Positions 16,101-23,476 of a stretch of DNA of 64,000 nucleotides are shown here, piece by piece. A program made the translations under genes and the position numbers. The notes under the pieces are model-generated. The model searched no databases and was not told where the DNA came from. It was given only the letters and a program-made list of their open reading frames with translations. The stretch comes from Selenomonadaceae bacterium. Lineage in GTDB: Bacteria; Bacillota; Negativicutes; Selenomonadales; Selenomonadaceae. Positions within the stretch are counted from its first letter, which is position 1, and each line of letters opens with the position of its first letter. Location of the stretch: positions 1 to 64,000 of the forward strand of contig JAFWFO010000015.1 in assembly GCA_017515635.1 (NCBI GenBank), written 5' to 3'.

Positions 16101-18895
16101 GTTGTGTTGAAGCCCTCGATGCGGTCAAAACCGTCGCCGTCGGTATACTTGAACAAGACGTTGTCGCCTCTGTTGGAAATCGTGTCGTTGCCGGCATCCC
16201 CAACGAGCGTGACGTTCGAGCTCCACTTGTTTGAGATGGAATCATTGCCCGCACCGCCCTCAAGCAACAAATTTGTGCCGCCGATAATCTCAAAGGTGCT
16301 GTTTTCGTAATCATCGGTTCCGTTGAAGATTGTATCGGAGCCGCCTCCGCCGGAAAGCGTGACATTGCTTGCGGAACAAACGCTGTTGCCGGTGCTGCCG
16401 TAGATTTCATTCATTTCAGTTGAAAGTTGGTCGTTGTTCGCGCCGCCGTTGACCGAGGAGTTGTTGTTGCCGTAGAGCACGTCATTGTTTTCGCCGCCGT
16501 CCGTTGTCGAATTGGAACCGCCGTGAATGGTATCGGAACCCGCGCCGCCGCGGATGGTGACATTATCTCCGCTGTTGCTTATTGAATCGTTGCCGTCCCC
16601 GCCGTCGATTGAGGTGTTGTCGCCGGTATTGCCGATGGTGTCGTTGCCGTAGCCTCCGACGAGCGTGTTATTGTCGGGCTTGACATATCCCGGCCAACCG
16701 TCAACAATGTCTTCTCTTCCCCGGGTGATGATATAGTCGTTGCCGTCGTTGCCGTTGATTGAAACGTTTTGCCCGAAGCTTGTAATGTAATCTGCGTCGT
16801 CGCCGCCGTCAATCGTAACCGTATAGGCTTCATTGTATACCATGTCGTCGCCTGTGCCGCAAAGGATTGTAGAGTTTCTTCCGGCGTAATTGGTGATGTC
16901 GTCGTTGTCCGTGCCTGCGTCGATTAAAACGTTCGCGCTGTTGTTGGTGATTTTGTCGTCGCCCGTGCCCGAGTTGATTGAAACGCTCGCGCCGCTGTTG
17001 ATGATTTTGTCGTCGCCCGTGCCCGAGTTGATTGTCACATTGTCGCCGCTGTTGATGATTGTGTCGTTGCCTTTGCCCGTGTCAAAGAGAAGATTCGGGT
17101 CTGCATTTTCGATATAATCGTCGCCTGCCTCATCTGCCGCAGTTTTTGCTAGCCAACGAAGGAACATGTAACCCGCGCCGTAAGGATGACTGCTTTCGGT
17201 GGAACGGACTTGCCCGGAGTGGTTCAGCGAAAGATTGACATAATCCGCCATCAGGTTGACTGTGCTGTTGTTTATCGTCTTGTTGAGCAGGTCTTCCATG
17301 GGAGCGTAGCGATCGTCGTCGACGCCGTGAATCAATTCCGCCATGCCTTCTTTGATGAACATTGGCAGTTGTCCGAAATAATTCACGTTCGCGCCGAATA
17401 CGGCGTGATTTAATTCATGAGCAACGGTGCGGTCAAGTCGTCCGCCGTAATAGTAATTACCGATTTGGACATAGCCGTCGCCGTTGGGGTCGCTCTCGTC
17501 GCTGATGCCGCTGAAGTAGTAGGTGTTGATGACCAAATCCAAGTGCGTCGCTTCACCGTCCGACGACGACCATCGGCTGACATAAGCGAGCCAGCCGCTT
17601 GTGTCGTCGTACTCGAAGTATTGGTCGATTTCGTTGACGCTGACATTTTCGTCCGTGAAGCCGAAGCCCAAAGATTCTTCGTTGAGTTCGAGACTTTCTT
17701 TAATCCACCACTTGTAAAGATTGGCAATCATGACGTATTGCGAGTAGTATGGCGAATTCGGGTTGTTTAAAGAATCGATGTTGTATGCGGTGATGGGGTT
17801 AATCATCGCTTCGGTATCGGGGTCGCGTTCGCCTTTGATGTTGACTTTGAGACCGTGACTGACGAAAGAGAGATTGCCGTTTTCGTCGCGGTCGAGATAT
17901 GAGCTGTCGAAATGGCTTGAAACGGTGCCGATGCAATTCGAGCCCGGGTCATACGTTAGGAAGTTTGAACTGCCGCTTGAGAAATAGCCGGACAATGTGT
18001 TGACGGTTGAAAGGTCGACGGTGTAAGGTGCCGTGCCCGCCGTCTCCGCGTCGAACTGCACGATATCGGTTTGAGCATCGTAAGTCGGAATGTCGTCGTC
18101 TTTCGGTTTTTCGTAAGCTACCGATTTTTCCGCCGCCGTGCCGATTGTGTCGACGCTTGGAGTTTTCGCGCCGCTCAAGTTCTGAGACTCAACAACCGCA
18201 GAAGCTGAGTTGTATGACGCCGAACTTTTGACGGAGCTGAAACCTTTGAGCGTGAACGTGGCAACATCTCCGTTCAAAACCGAATCATAGTTGCTCGCGC
18301 CCAAAACGACGGTTTGACCGGAAACGTAATCCAAGATGCTGAAGGTTTTGACATCCCCGTCCGCCGCGACGGAAACCGTGTCGGAATTGCCGCCCGTGAC
18401 AATTTTCGCCGTGCGCCCGCTCAAGTTGATAACGTCGTTGCCCGCGCCCGCGTTGATTGAATCTTCGCCGCCGCTGTTAATCGTGTCGTTAAATGACGTT
18501 GCTTCGACAAGCCAGCCGTTGTCGCCGGTGTTGATGATTTGTCTATCGGAATACATCGCCGCCCGATAAAGGTTGCCGATTTCCAAAACGATGGTATCTT
18601 GGGTTTTGACGGGATTTTTCGGATTAACATCGTAGCCGGTAATTGCGCCCGTGTCTGAATTGGTTGTGTCAATGCCGCATTTTCCGAAAGCCTCGTCCAA
18701 ACTTGTCGAATTTTGCATATCCGACAGAAACGAACTTATCGCGTCGTCTATGCCGTTGTAATGAGTGGAAGCTTTTATCGCCTCGTCGAGCATCGCTTTT
18801 GACGGCGAATAGTTCGTCCCGTCGTTCGTCGAAGAGTTGAACGTATGCACGTTGAGTGTCGACATGAATTTTTTAATAACGTCAAGCTGTGCCAT
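13160..18895 (-). CDS. RTX-repeat protein with a zincin-type metalloprotease motif
   Basis: A 1911-residue acidic protein with no Sec signal. Residues about 135-165 and 600-1900 carry many GxGNDxI-type calcium-binding nonapeptides (for example GGDGNDSI, GGAGNDTLTGG). Residues 493-497 are HELNH, followed by IKEGMAELIHG, whose glutamate is placed like the third zinc ligand of gluzincins; I therefore infer a secreted metalloprotease. RTX proteins of this form are usually exported by a type I system through an uncleaved C-terminal signal; no such transporter is in the window. The start is ATG with GAGGTG upstream. It lies opposite to and inside the yaaR-holB / ricT-yabB cluster, suggesting insertion. 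Confidence 0.85.
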   Translation of the reverse strand: MAQLDVIKKFMSTLNVHTFNSSTNDGTNYSPSKAMLDEAIKASTHYNGIDDAISSFLSDMQNSTSLDEAFGKCGIDTTNSDTGAITGYDVNPKNPVKTQDTIVLEIGNLYRAAMYSDRQIINTGDNGWLVEATSFNDTINSGGEDSINAGAGNDVINLSGRTAKIVTGGNSDTVSVAADGDVKTFSILDYVSGQTVVLGASNYDSVLNGDVATFTLKGFSSVKSSASYNSASAVVESQNLSGAKTPSVDTIGTAAEKSVAYEKPKDDDIPTYDAQTDIVQFDAETAGTAPYTVDLSTVNTLSGYFSSGSSNFLTYDPGSNCIGTVSSHFDSSYLDRDENGNLSFVSHGLKVNIKGERDPDTEAMINPITAYNIDSLNNPNSPYYSQYVMIANLYKWWIKESLELNEESLGFGFTDENVSVNEIDQYFEYDDTSGWLAYVSRWSSSDGEATHLDLVINTYYFSGISDESDPNGDGYVQIGNYYYGGRLDRTVAHELNHAVFGANVNYFGQLPMFIKEGMAELIHGVDDDRYAPMEDLLNKTINNSTVNLMADYVNLSLNHSGQVRSTESSHPYGAGYMFLRWLAKTAADEAGDDYIENADPNLLFDTGKGNDTIINSGDNVTINSGTGDDKIINSGASVSINSGTGDDKITNNSANVLIDAGTDNDDITNYAGRNSTILCGTGDDMVYNEAYTVTIDGGDDADYITSFGQNVSINGNDGNDYIITRGREDIVDGWPGYVKPDNNTLVGGYGNDTIGNTGDNTSIDGGDGNDSISNSGDNVTIRGGAGSDTIHGGSNSTTDGGENNDVLYGNNNSSVNGGANNDQLSTEMNEIYGSTGNSVCSASNVTLSGGGGSDTIFNGTDDYENSTFEIIGGTNLLLEGGAGNDSISNKWSSNVTLVGDAGNDTISNRGDNVLFKYTDGDGFDRIEGFNTTSTLQIGDGTDSYSKATVDKDIVVTVGDGEITLVGAASLSTLNIKGKEIIPPNPLLIVGTDEANKIGNSLNGATILAFGGADSVNNIGANVSIVGGDGDDSIINYPNGTNSTILGGAGSDTIHNMARTVTIDGGDDNDSITTDVKDVTITTGAGFDTIKIGTEVTSFTVTDFGADDVIELSSAIASLAVQNNSLVAGSVTIGGITQIVSTTDNWLGTSDTVYYSPFTSAGAVLSDDGQKITYNPNSTQTTLFTLTGVTSTKGITVNGNTVTVGEQALGTTDVSITDGYTLKLGDDVKQPETTEATFTHDGNLTATYSANITEGYSLVDNKIIYTPASNKTLFTLTGVTSTKGITVGGNTVYIPAGIVSSEVTISNDEYTIEIVGNEYDVILTDDDPDTFVASAFTANIDASERKKAIDITGNMLDNTITGGAGNDTLTGGDGYDTFVMSAGNDTVTDYSDEGDLIQTSDTVNAKISGNNVVFTDENKNSLTVKNGAAGQKIKVVNADGETVSANTYYNDRIVGNESVTLGANFRGTYKIHSDNDNVTEVDGSAVLRSLNLIGSENDETLIGGMSSDTLDGGEGDDVLTGGGFIDIDTFIFGGGNDIITDYGISDRISLGNDIDSFATDEYGNLTLYTENGSLTIQNGVGMNISFLTGNKTTSSLFSAEGLFNKKYTAVTLNSSTKNFNAVNYFKLVTIDGSSTDGVEITGNAKNNLITGGDGDDVLTGGGGKNTFICSGGADTVTDYKTGKDKVSLGSDFEIQGVTLDSGVTIDFDDEDSLRIENAGRNTKVSLVTTTITKNGKSKSVTATVYFDDDRIFDKPTDVAATKVTVTSDNADFSDDTVYKKLKSITALEDLEGVEINGNKLANSIVGSGGDDILQGYDGNDTLWGGNGDDTFIYQISKKSGKDTICDYEDDELLQILDANGKETGFKKSSFNKHTLTLTLDKGSIVFKNIDADTSFNINGDTYRINGKKLEAD
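15026..15355 (-). repeat. pair of 60-bp direct repeats inside the RTX gene
   Basis: Positions 15026-15085 and 15296-15355 are near identical (about 57 of 60 bases) and encode the duplicated segment TLFTLTGVTSTKGIT plus GNTV. They mark an internal module duplication of about 90 codons and are a substrate for recombination. Confidence 0.75.
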
Positions 18896-18978
18896 TGATC
18901 TTCACCTCAATTCCATAAGATTTTCGCCAAAGAGGACAATCTTTTTTTTGTAATCACCTTCTTAAATCATTCAAAAAA

Positions 18979-18998
18979 ATACATTACTTTTAATGTAT
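18979..18998. promoter_or_regulatory. palindromic operator candidate at the RTX promoter
   Basis: ATACATTA and TAATGTAT form a perfect inverted repeat with a 4-nt spacer. One arm overlaps the -10 box of the candidate RTX promoter by two bases, the geometry expected of a repressor site. No candidate regulator gene is adjacent. Confidence 0.45.
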
Positions 18999-19024
18999 CT
19001 TAACAGAAGCAAAAATTTTTTCAA
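18997..19024 (-). promoter_or_regulatory. candidate promoter of the RTX gene
   Basis: Minus strand TTGAAA (19024-19019), 16-nt spacer, TAAGAT (19002-18997), about 100 nt upstream of the RTX start. Confidence 0.45.
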
Positions 19025-19085
19025 GCGGAGTTTTCATTAAATATGAATGAAAGTGCACAAGCGAAGTAAAAAATATCCGGTCGGC

Positions 19086-19114
19086 TTGCTCATTTAAATA
19101 ATCTCCTGTAGAAT
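19086..19114 (+). promoter_or_regulatory. candidate promoter of ricT
   Basis: TTGCTC (19086-19091), 17-nt spacer, TAGAAT (19109-19114). The leader that follows can pair CCCGCCG (19122-19128) with CGGCGGG (19153-19159) just before the GGAGGAG site of ricT. The presence of a separate promoter fits the idea that ricT was cut off from its original operon. Confidence 0.6.
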
Positions 19115-19177
19115 CAAAAAGCCCGCCGCAGGCAGACGCCTTTTATTAAATTCGGCGGGTTATGGAGGAGTAACCAC

Positions 19178-20353
19178 ATGCAAATAATCGGAGTCAGATT
19201 GAAAAAGGCGGGCAGAATTTTATTTTTCGAGCCCGACGACTCAGAAATAGTTAAAGGCGATTCGGTTATCGTCGAAACTTCGCGGGGCATTGAATGCGCT
19301 CAAGTCGTAATTGCGCCGCGTGAATTGCCCGAATCCGAAAACGTCGAAACCGAGCCGGGACTTCCGTTGCAAAAAATTCAGCGCAAAGCAACCGAAGAAG
19401 ACCTGCTCAGGCTTGAAGAAAATCGGGCGGCCGAACGTCGTGCGTTCGACATTTGTTTAAAAAAAATCGAAGAACACGCCTTGCCGATGAAACTTATCAA
19501 CGTCGAGTTTACTTTTGACGTGAACAAAATAATTTTTTCATTCACGGCGGACGGGCGTGTCGATTTCCGCGAACTTGTGCGCGATTTGGCAGCAATTTTC
19601 CGCACGCGAATTGAACTTAGGCAAGTCGGCGTCCGCGACGAAGCAAAACTTTTGGGCGGCATGGGCGGTTGCGGTCGGCCGTTGTGTTGCGCGTCGTTTT
19701 TGGGCGAATTTATTCCCGTTTCAATCCGCATGGCGAAAGATCAAAATTTGTCGCTCAACCCGACGAAAATTTCCGGCGTGTGCGGGCGGTTGATGTGTTG
19801 TCTCAAATACGAAAATGATTTGTACTGCGAAAATTGTCCCACGCAAAATGCAAACGTCATCTTGCGCCCGAAAGTCGGCAGTCGCGTCGTGGTGGCGGAC
19901 GGCGAAGGCAAAGTTGTTTCCGAAAATTTCGCACGCAGGAACGCGACAATTCTTTTGGACACGAACAGAGTCGTCATCGCAAATTGGGATGAAATTTTGC
20001 CTGTCAACGAAGAGGACATGGAGGCTGTCGAAACTCCTGCGCAAGTTGAGCAGGAAAATTCGCCCAAAGAAATTCCGACAAAGCCTGTTCGTCACGAACG
20101 ACGCGAACGTTACGAGCGAACCGAACGTTATCCGCGAATTGAACGGACTGAGCGAACGGAGCAAACCGAACATTACGAACAAGCTGAACGGTCTGAACGT
20201 TACGAGCGACGCGAACGCCCGCGCAGAACGGAGGCTTTCAACCGTCGTTACAACCGCAACGAAAATTCCGAGCGACTCAACCGCAACGAACGCCCGCCGA
20301 GATCGCCGCGCACGGACAAACCGCGTCGCCCGCGCAGAGATCCGAAAAAGTGA
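19178..20353 (+). CDS. ricT: PSP1-domain protein, RicT/YaaT family
   Basis: A 391-residue protein. Residues about 1-260 form the PSP1/RicT core with cysteine motifs GGCGRPLCC, CGRLMCC and CENC. In Bacillus the Y complex (RicA-RicF-RicT) binds Fe-S clusters and assists RNase Y-dependent mRNA maturation; the partners are not in this window. The last 100 residues are a charged tail of Arg/Glu repeats (ERYERTERY, ERRERPRR types), longer than usual and probably disordered or RNA-binding. The start is ATG with GGAGG upstream. It overlaps the next gene by four bases. Confidence 0.9.
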   Translation: MQIIGVRLKKAGRILFFEPDDSEIVKGDSVIVETSRGIECAQVVIAPRELPESENVETEPGLPLQKIQRKATEEDLLRLEENRAAERRAFDICLKKIEEHALPMKLINVEFTFDVNKIIFSFTADGRVDFRELVRDLAAIFRTRIELRQVGVRDEAKLLGGMGGCGRPLCCASFLGEFIPVSIRMAKDQNLSLNPTKISGVCGRLMCCLKYENDLYCENCPTQNANVILRPKVGSRVVVADGEGKVVSENFARRNATILLDTNRVVIANWDEILPVNEEDMEAVETPAQVEQENSPKEIPTKPVRHERRERYERTERYPRIERTERTEQTEHYEQAERSERYERRERPRRTEAFNRRYNRNENSERLNRNERPPRSPRTDKPRRPRRDPKK

Positions 20354-21081
20354 CCGCCCTGCAGGAAGGTGAGCGGCTTGATGATTTGATGCGTTCGGGA
20401 CGCGTCATAATTCAAGACCCAAACGAATTTTGTTTTTCAATGGACGCGGTGTTAATCTCGCACTTCCCGCGGCTGAAGAAAAATTTTCGCGTGATTGACT
20501 TGGGCACGGGCAACGGTGTCATTCCGCTGTTAATCGCCGACAACGTCAAAGAAATCTGCGCGGTTGAATTAAATTCGCGAGCCGTTGAACTTGCGCGGCG
20601 CAACGTCGAACTTAACGGCTTGAGCGAAAAAATTTCCGTCGTCGAGGGCGATTATCGTCGACACCGCGAAATTTTCAAGCCCGAAAGTTTTGACCTTGCC
20701 ATTGCCAATCCGCCGTACACGCCCGTTAAAAACGGTGAGCCGAATAAACTTTCTTCGGTGGCGCGGGCACGTCACGAATTCACCGCCACGCTTGAAGATG
20801 TCGTTACTGCAGCGCGTTTCGTCCTGAAATTTCGCGGAAGTTTCTGCATGATTCATCTTGCGTCAAGGCTCTGCGAAATCGTCGACGCGTTGCACCGTCA
20901 CCAAATGGAAATGAAACGCCTGCGCCCGATTCAGCCCAAAGCCGGACGCGACGCAAATTTAATTATGATTGAAGCTGTCGTCGGCGGGAACGTGGGCAAC
21001 CTGCAAATTTTGCCGCCGCTTGTCGTGCACAATCCCGACAACTCTTACACCGACGAGATTCACGAAATTTACAACGGTTGA
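20350..21081 (+). CDS. tRNA1(Val) (adenine37-N6)-methyltransferase-like protein (YabB/TrmN6)
   Basis: The 243-residue protein starts at GTG overlapping the ricT stop (GTGA) and opens with the conserved LQEGERLDDL. It has a Rossmann SAM-binding motif VIDLGTGNGVIPLL and the catalytic NPPY (in IANPPYTP) of N6-adenine methyltransferases. The family methylates A37 of tRNA-Val or similar substrates. The pairing with ricT/yaaT is the classic Firmicutes yabB arrangement. A terminator follows. Confidence 0.88.
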   Translation: MTALQEGERLDDLMRSGRVIIQDPNEFCFSMDAVLISHFPRLKKNFRVIDLGTGNGVIPLLIADNVKEICAVELNSRAVELARRNVELNGLSEKISVVEGDYRRHREIFKPESFDLAIANPPYTPVKNGEPNKLSSVARARHEFTATLEDVVTAARFVLKFRGSFCMIHLASRLCEIVDALHRHQMEMKRLRPIQPKAGRDANLIMIEAVVGGNVGNLQILPPLVVHNPDNSYTDEIHEIYNG

Positions 21082-21121
21082 AAATCTCCCGTGACTATAA
21101 CAACATAAACGCTAAAAATTT

Positions 21122-21150
21122 TCCTGCATGTGTCAGCGAACTTTGCAGGA
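21122..21150 (+). terminator. terminator after the trmN6-like gene
   Basis: TCCTGCA and TGCAGGA form a 7-bp stem with a long 15-base loop, followed by TTTTCTTTT. A TTGACG in the tail (21158-21163) might be the -35 of a fumarase promoter, but no good -10 follows at the right distance. Confidence 0.6.
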
Positions 21151-21227
21151 TTTTCTTTTGACGCGGCAAATATCCAAATCATTAACGGGAAATTTTGTAC
21201 CGCAATTATATTTCAGGAGGGATTACT

Positions 21228-22070
21228 TTGAGAGAGCTGGACGTTAAACTCATCATCGAGAACGTCGCCGAAATGTGTAAGGAAGCGGCTTACTATTTGC
21301 CGGACGACGTTTATCGCGGGCTCAAGCGCGGACGCGAGACCGAAAAATCGCCCGTCGGTCAAATCGTTCTCGACCAAATCATCAAGAACGCCGAAATTGC
21401 ACGCGCCGAAGATCGTCCGTATTGTCAAGATACGGGCATGACGATTGTTTTCTTGGAAGTCGGGCAGGACTTGCACATCGTCGGCGGCAACCTTGAAGAC
21501 GCCATCAACGAAGGTATCGCCAAAGGTTACACCGAAGGTTATCTGCGCAAGTCTGTTGTCGGCGAACCGCTGTTCAATCGCGTCAACACGAAGAACAATA
21601 CCCCCGGCGTCATCTACACGCAGATTGTTCCCGGCGACAAGCTGAGCATCACAATCGCGCCCAAAGGTTTCGGCTCCGAAAACAAATCGGGAATTAAAAT
21701 GCTCGTGCCTGCGGACGGCGTCAAGGGCGTCAAAAAAGCTGTCATGGAAATTATCTTGCACGCCAGCATGAATCCTTGCCCGCCCATGGTTGTCGGCATC
21801 GGTATCGGCGGAACAATGGACAGAGCCGCGCTGTTGTCGAAAAAAGCTTTGACGCGCTCAATCGACGAACGCAACCCCATGCCCGAATACGCCAAACTTG
21901 AGCAGGAACTTTTGGACATGATTAACGCCACGGGTATCGGACCTCAGCTCGGCGGGACGACTTCCGCGCTTGCCGTCAACATCGAATGGGGGCCGACTCA
22001 TATCGCAGGTTTGCCCGTCGCCGTTACGATTTGTTGTCACGCAATGCGCCACGCTCATCGCGTCCTTTAA
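21228..22070 (+). CDS. fumarate hydratase, alpha subunit (Fe-S class I)
   Basis: The 280-residue protein is the alpha subunit of two-component [4Fe-4S] hydro-lyases (fumarase or L-tartrate dehydratase). It contains RPYCQDTGM, the conserved cysteine segment, MNPCPPMVVGIGIGG and GIGPQLGG. With the beta subunit it would interconvert fumarate and malate; the adjoining sdhCAB genes favour fumarase over tartrate dehydratase. The start is TTG at 21228, fixed by AGGAGG seven bases upstream; the frame is open 11 codons further, but that would place the start ahead of the ribosome binding site. Confidence 0.92.
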   Translation: MRELDVKLIIENVAEMCKEAAYYLPDDVYRGLKRGRETEKSPVGQIVLDQIIKNAEIARAEDRPYCQDTGMTIVFLEVGQDLHIVGGNLEDAINEGIAKGYTEGYLRKSVVGEPLFNRVNTKNNTPGVIYTQIVPGDKLSITIAPKGFGSENKSGIKMLVPADGVKGVKKAVMEIILHASMNPCPPMVVGIGIGGTMDRAALLSKKALTRSIDERNPMPEYAKLEQELLDMINATGIGPQLGGTTSALAVNIEWGPTHIAGLPVAVTICCHAMRHAHRVL

Positions 22071-22106
22071 TCAAGCGAAAAATTTTTTCAAAGGAGAGTT
22101 GACAGA

Positions 22107-22679
22107 ATGGCCGAAAGTATCAGAATTACGACGCCGTTCACTGAGGAAATGTCGCGCAAACTCAAAGCGGGCGACTCCGTCCTCATTACCGGCACGATTA
22201 TCAGCGCAAGAGACGCCGCACATAAAGTTATGACGGAAGCTCTTGCACGCGGCGAAAAATTGCCCGTCGACTGGACGAATCAAATCGTCTATTATCTCGG
22301 CCCCACACCCGCGAAACCGGGTGATCCGATCGGTTCATGCGGCCCGACAACTTCAGGCAGAATGGACGCTTACACGCCCACGATGCTTGATCAAGGCATT
22401 AAAGGAATGGTCGGCAAAGGTTCCCGCACGAAAGAAGTTGTCGAGTCAATGAAGAAAAACGGCGCAACTTATTTCGCGGCAGTCGGCGGCGCGGCGGCTT
22501 TAATCGCCAAATCCGTCAAAAAGTACACCGTGCTTGCTTATCCCGAACTCGGCCCCGAAGCTGTGGCGGCTCTTGAAGTCGTCGACTTCCCCGCAATCGT
22601 CGTTATCGACTGCGAAGGCAACAACTTCTACGAAATCGGGCAAAAGGATTATCGCCACTTCGACATTAATCAAATCTAG
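22107..22679 (+). CDS. fumarate hydratase, beta subunit (Fe-S class I)
   Basis: The 190-residue protein matches the C-terminal (beta) domain of class I fumarases: GDSVLITGTIISARDAAH at the N terminus, YYLGPTPAKPG, IGSCGPTTSGRMD and the later GGAAALIA. It supplies substrate-binding residues to the Fe-S alpha subunit. The ATG has AAGGAG ten bases upstream and follows the alpha subunit by 36 nt. Confidence 0.93.
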   Translation: MAESIRITTPFTEEMSRKLKAGDSVLITGTIISARDAAHKVMTEALARGEKLPVDWTNQIVYYLGPTPAKPGDPIGSCGPTTSGRMDAYTPTMLDQGIKGMVGKGSRTKEVVESMKKNGATYFAAVGGAAALIAKSVKKYTVLAYPELGPEAVAALEVVDFPAIVVIDCEGNNFYEIGQKDYRHFDINQI

Positions 22680-22686
22680 GGTTCAA

Positions 22687-22720
22687 GGGGAGCGCACGAA
22701 ATTTTTTCGCTACGCTTCCC
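22687..22720 (+). other. hairpin between fumarase beta and sdhC
   Basis: GGGGAGCG pairs with CGCTTCCC (one G-U) and an inner CGAAA/TTTCG stem is possible, giving a strong nested hairpin. No T run follows, so it is more likely an mRNA-stability or processing element than a terminator. Confidence 0.5.
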
Positions 22721-22750
22721 GCGATCCTACAAAAAACAAGGAGGTCACAA

Positions 22751-23374
22751 ATGTTTCACACAACTTTTTACGTGCGGCGTCTGCACTCACTGTGCGGCTT
22801 GCTCGTCTTGGGTCTTGTGCTGTTTGAGCACATCTTTACAAACTCAATGGCGATTCTCGGCCCCGAAGGATTGAACACCGCGCTCGAAATGATGGAGCTT
22901 ATTCCCAAACCGATTTTCATGGGTCTTGAGCTCGGCGGCATCGCAATTCCGCTTTTGTTCCACGGACTTTATGGCATTTACATTGCTCTGCAGGCGAACA
23001 ACAACCCCGGTCGTTTCGGCTACCTTCGCAACTGGAATTTCACCCTGCAACGCTGGACTGCTTGGTTCCTCGTCGTGTTCTTGGTTTGGCACGTCGGCTA
23101 TCTGCGTTTCTACGTCAAAGGCGTCACCGGCACTCCGATTTCCTTTGAACTGTTGCAAAATTTCTTCCAGAATCCGATTGTCGTCATTCTTTACATTGTC
23201 GGCATGTTCGCGGCGATTTTCCATTTCTGCAACGGCATTACAACTTTCTGCATGACGTGGGGCATCACCAAAGGTCCGCGTGCGCAAAACGTCATCAGCT
23301 ACATCAGCATGGGTCTTTGCGCGCTGCTCTGCCTGATTACTCTCGTCTTCATGAGCAGCTACTTCATGTACTGA
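22751..23374 (+). CDS. sdhC: succinate dehydrogenase/fumarate reductase cytochrome b558 subunit
   Basis: A 207-residue integral membrane protein with about five hydrophobic helices. It opens with YVRRLHSLCGLLVLG and an EHIFTNS segment typical of the di-haem cytochrome b558 subunit of B-type (Bacillus/Wolinella-like) complexes. Histidines in the helices (for example HGLYG, WHVGY, FHFCNG) are the likely haem ligands. It anchors SdhAB and exchanges electrons with (mena)quinone. The ATG has AAGGAGG seven bases upstream. A hairpin repeat separates it from sdhA. Confidence 0.92.
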   Translation: MFHTTFYVRRLHSLCGLLVLGLVLFEHIFTNSMAILGPEGLNTALEMMELIPKPIFMGLELGGIAIPLLFHGLYGIYIALQANNNPGRFGYLRNWNFTLQRWTAWFLVVFLVWHVGYLRFYVKGVTGTPISFELLQNFFQNPIVVILYIVGMFAAIFHFCNGITTFCMTWGITKGPRAQNVISYISMGLCALLCLITLVFMSSYFMY

Positions 23375-23379
23375 TTTTT

Positions 23380-23459
23380 AGCTTTAAGCTGTAAGCTTTA
23401 AGCTTTTAAGGTAAGCATCGTCGCCTGCCTTAAAGCTCAAAGCTCGAAGCTTAAAGCTT
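23380..23459. repeat. AGCTTTN heptamer inverted repeat, copy 2
   Basis: Left arm of AGCTTTA/AGCTGTA/AGCTTTA/AGCTTTT heptamers and a right arm near-complementary to it flank a 16-nt loop. It lies between sdhC and sdhA, ending just before the sdhA AAGGAG site. Confidence 0.8.
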
Positions 23460-23476
23460 AACAAGGAGATTCGGTT

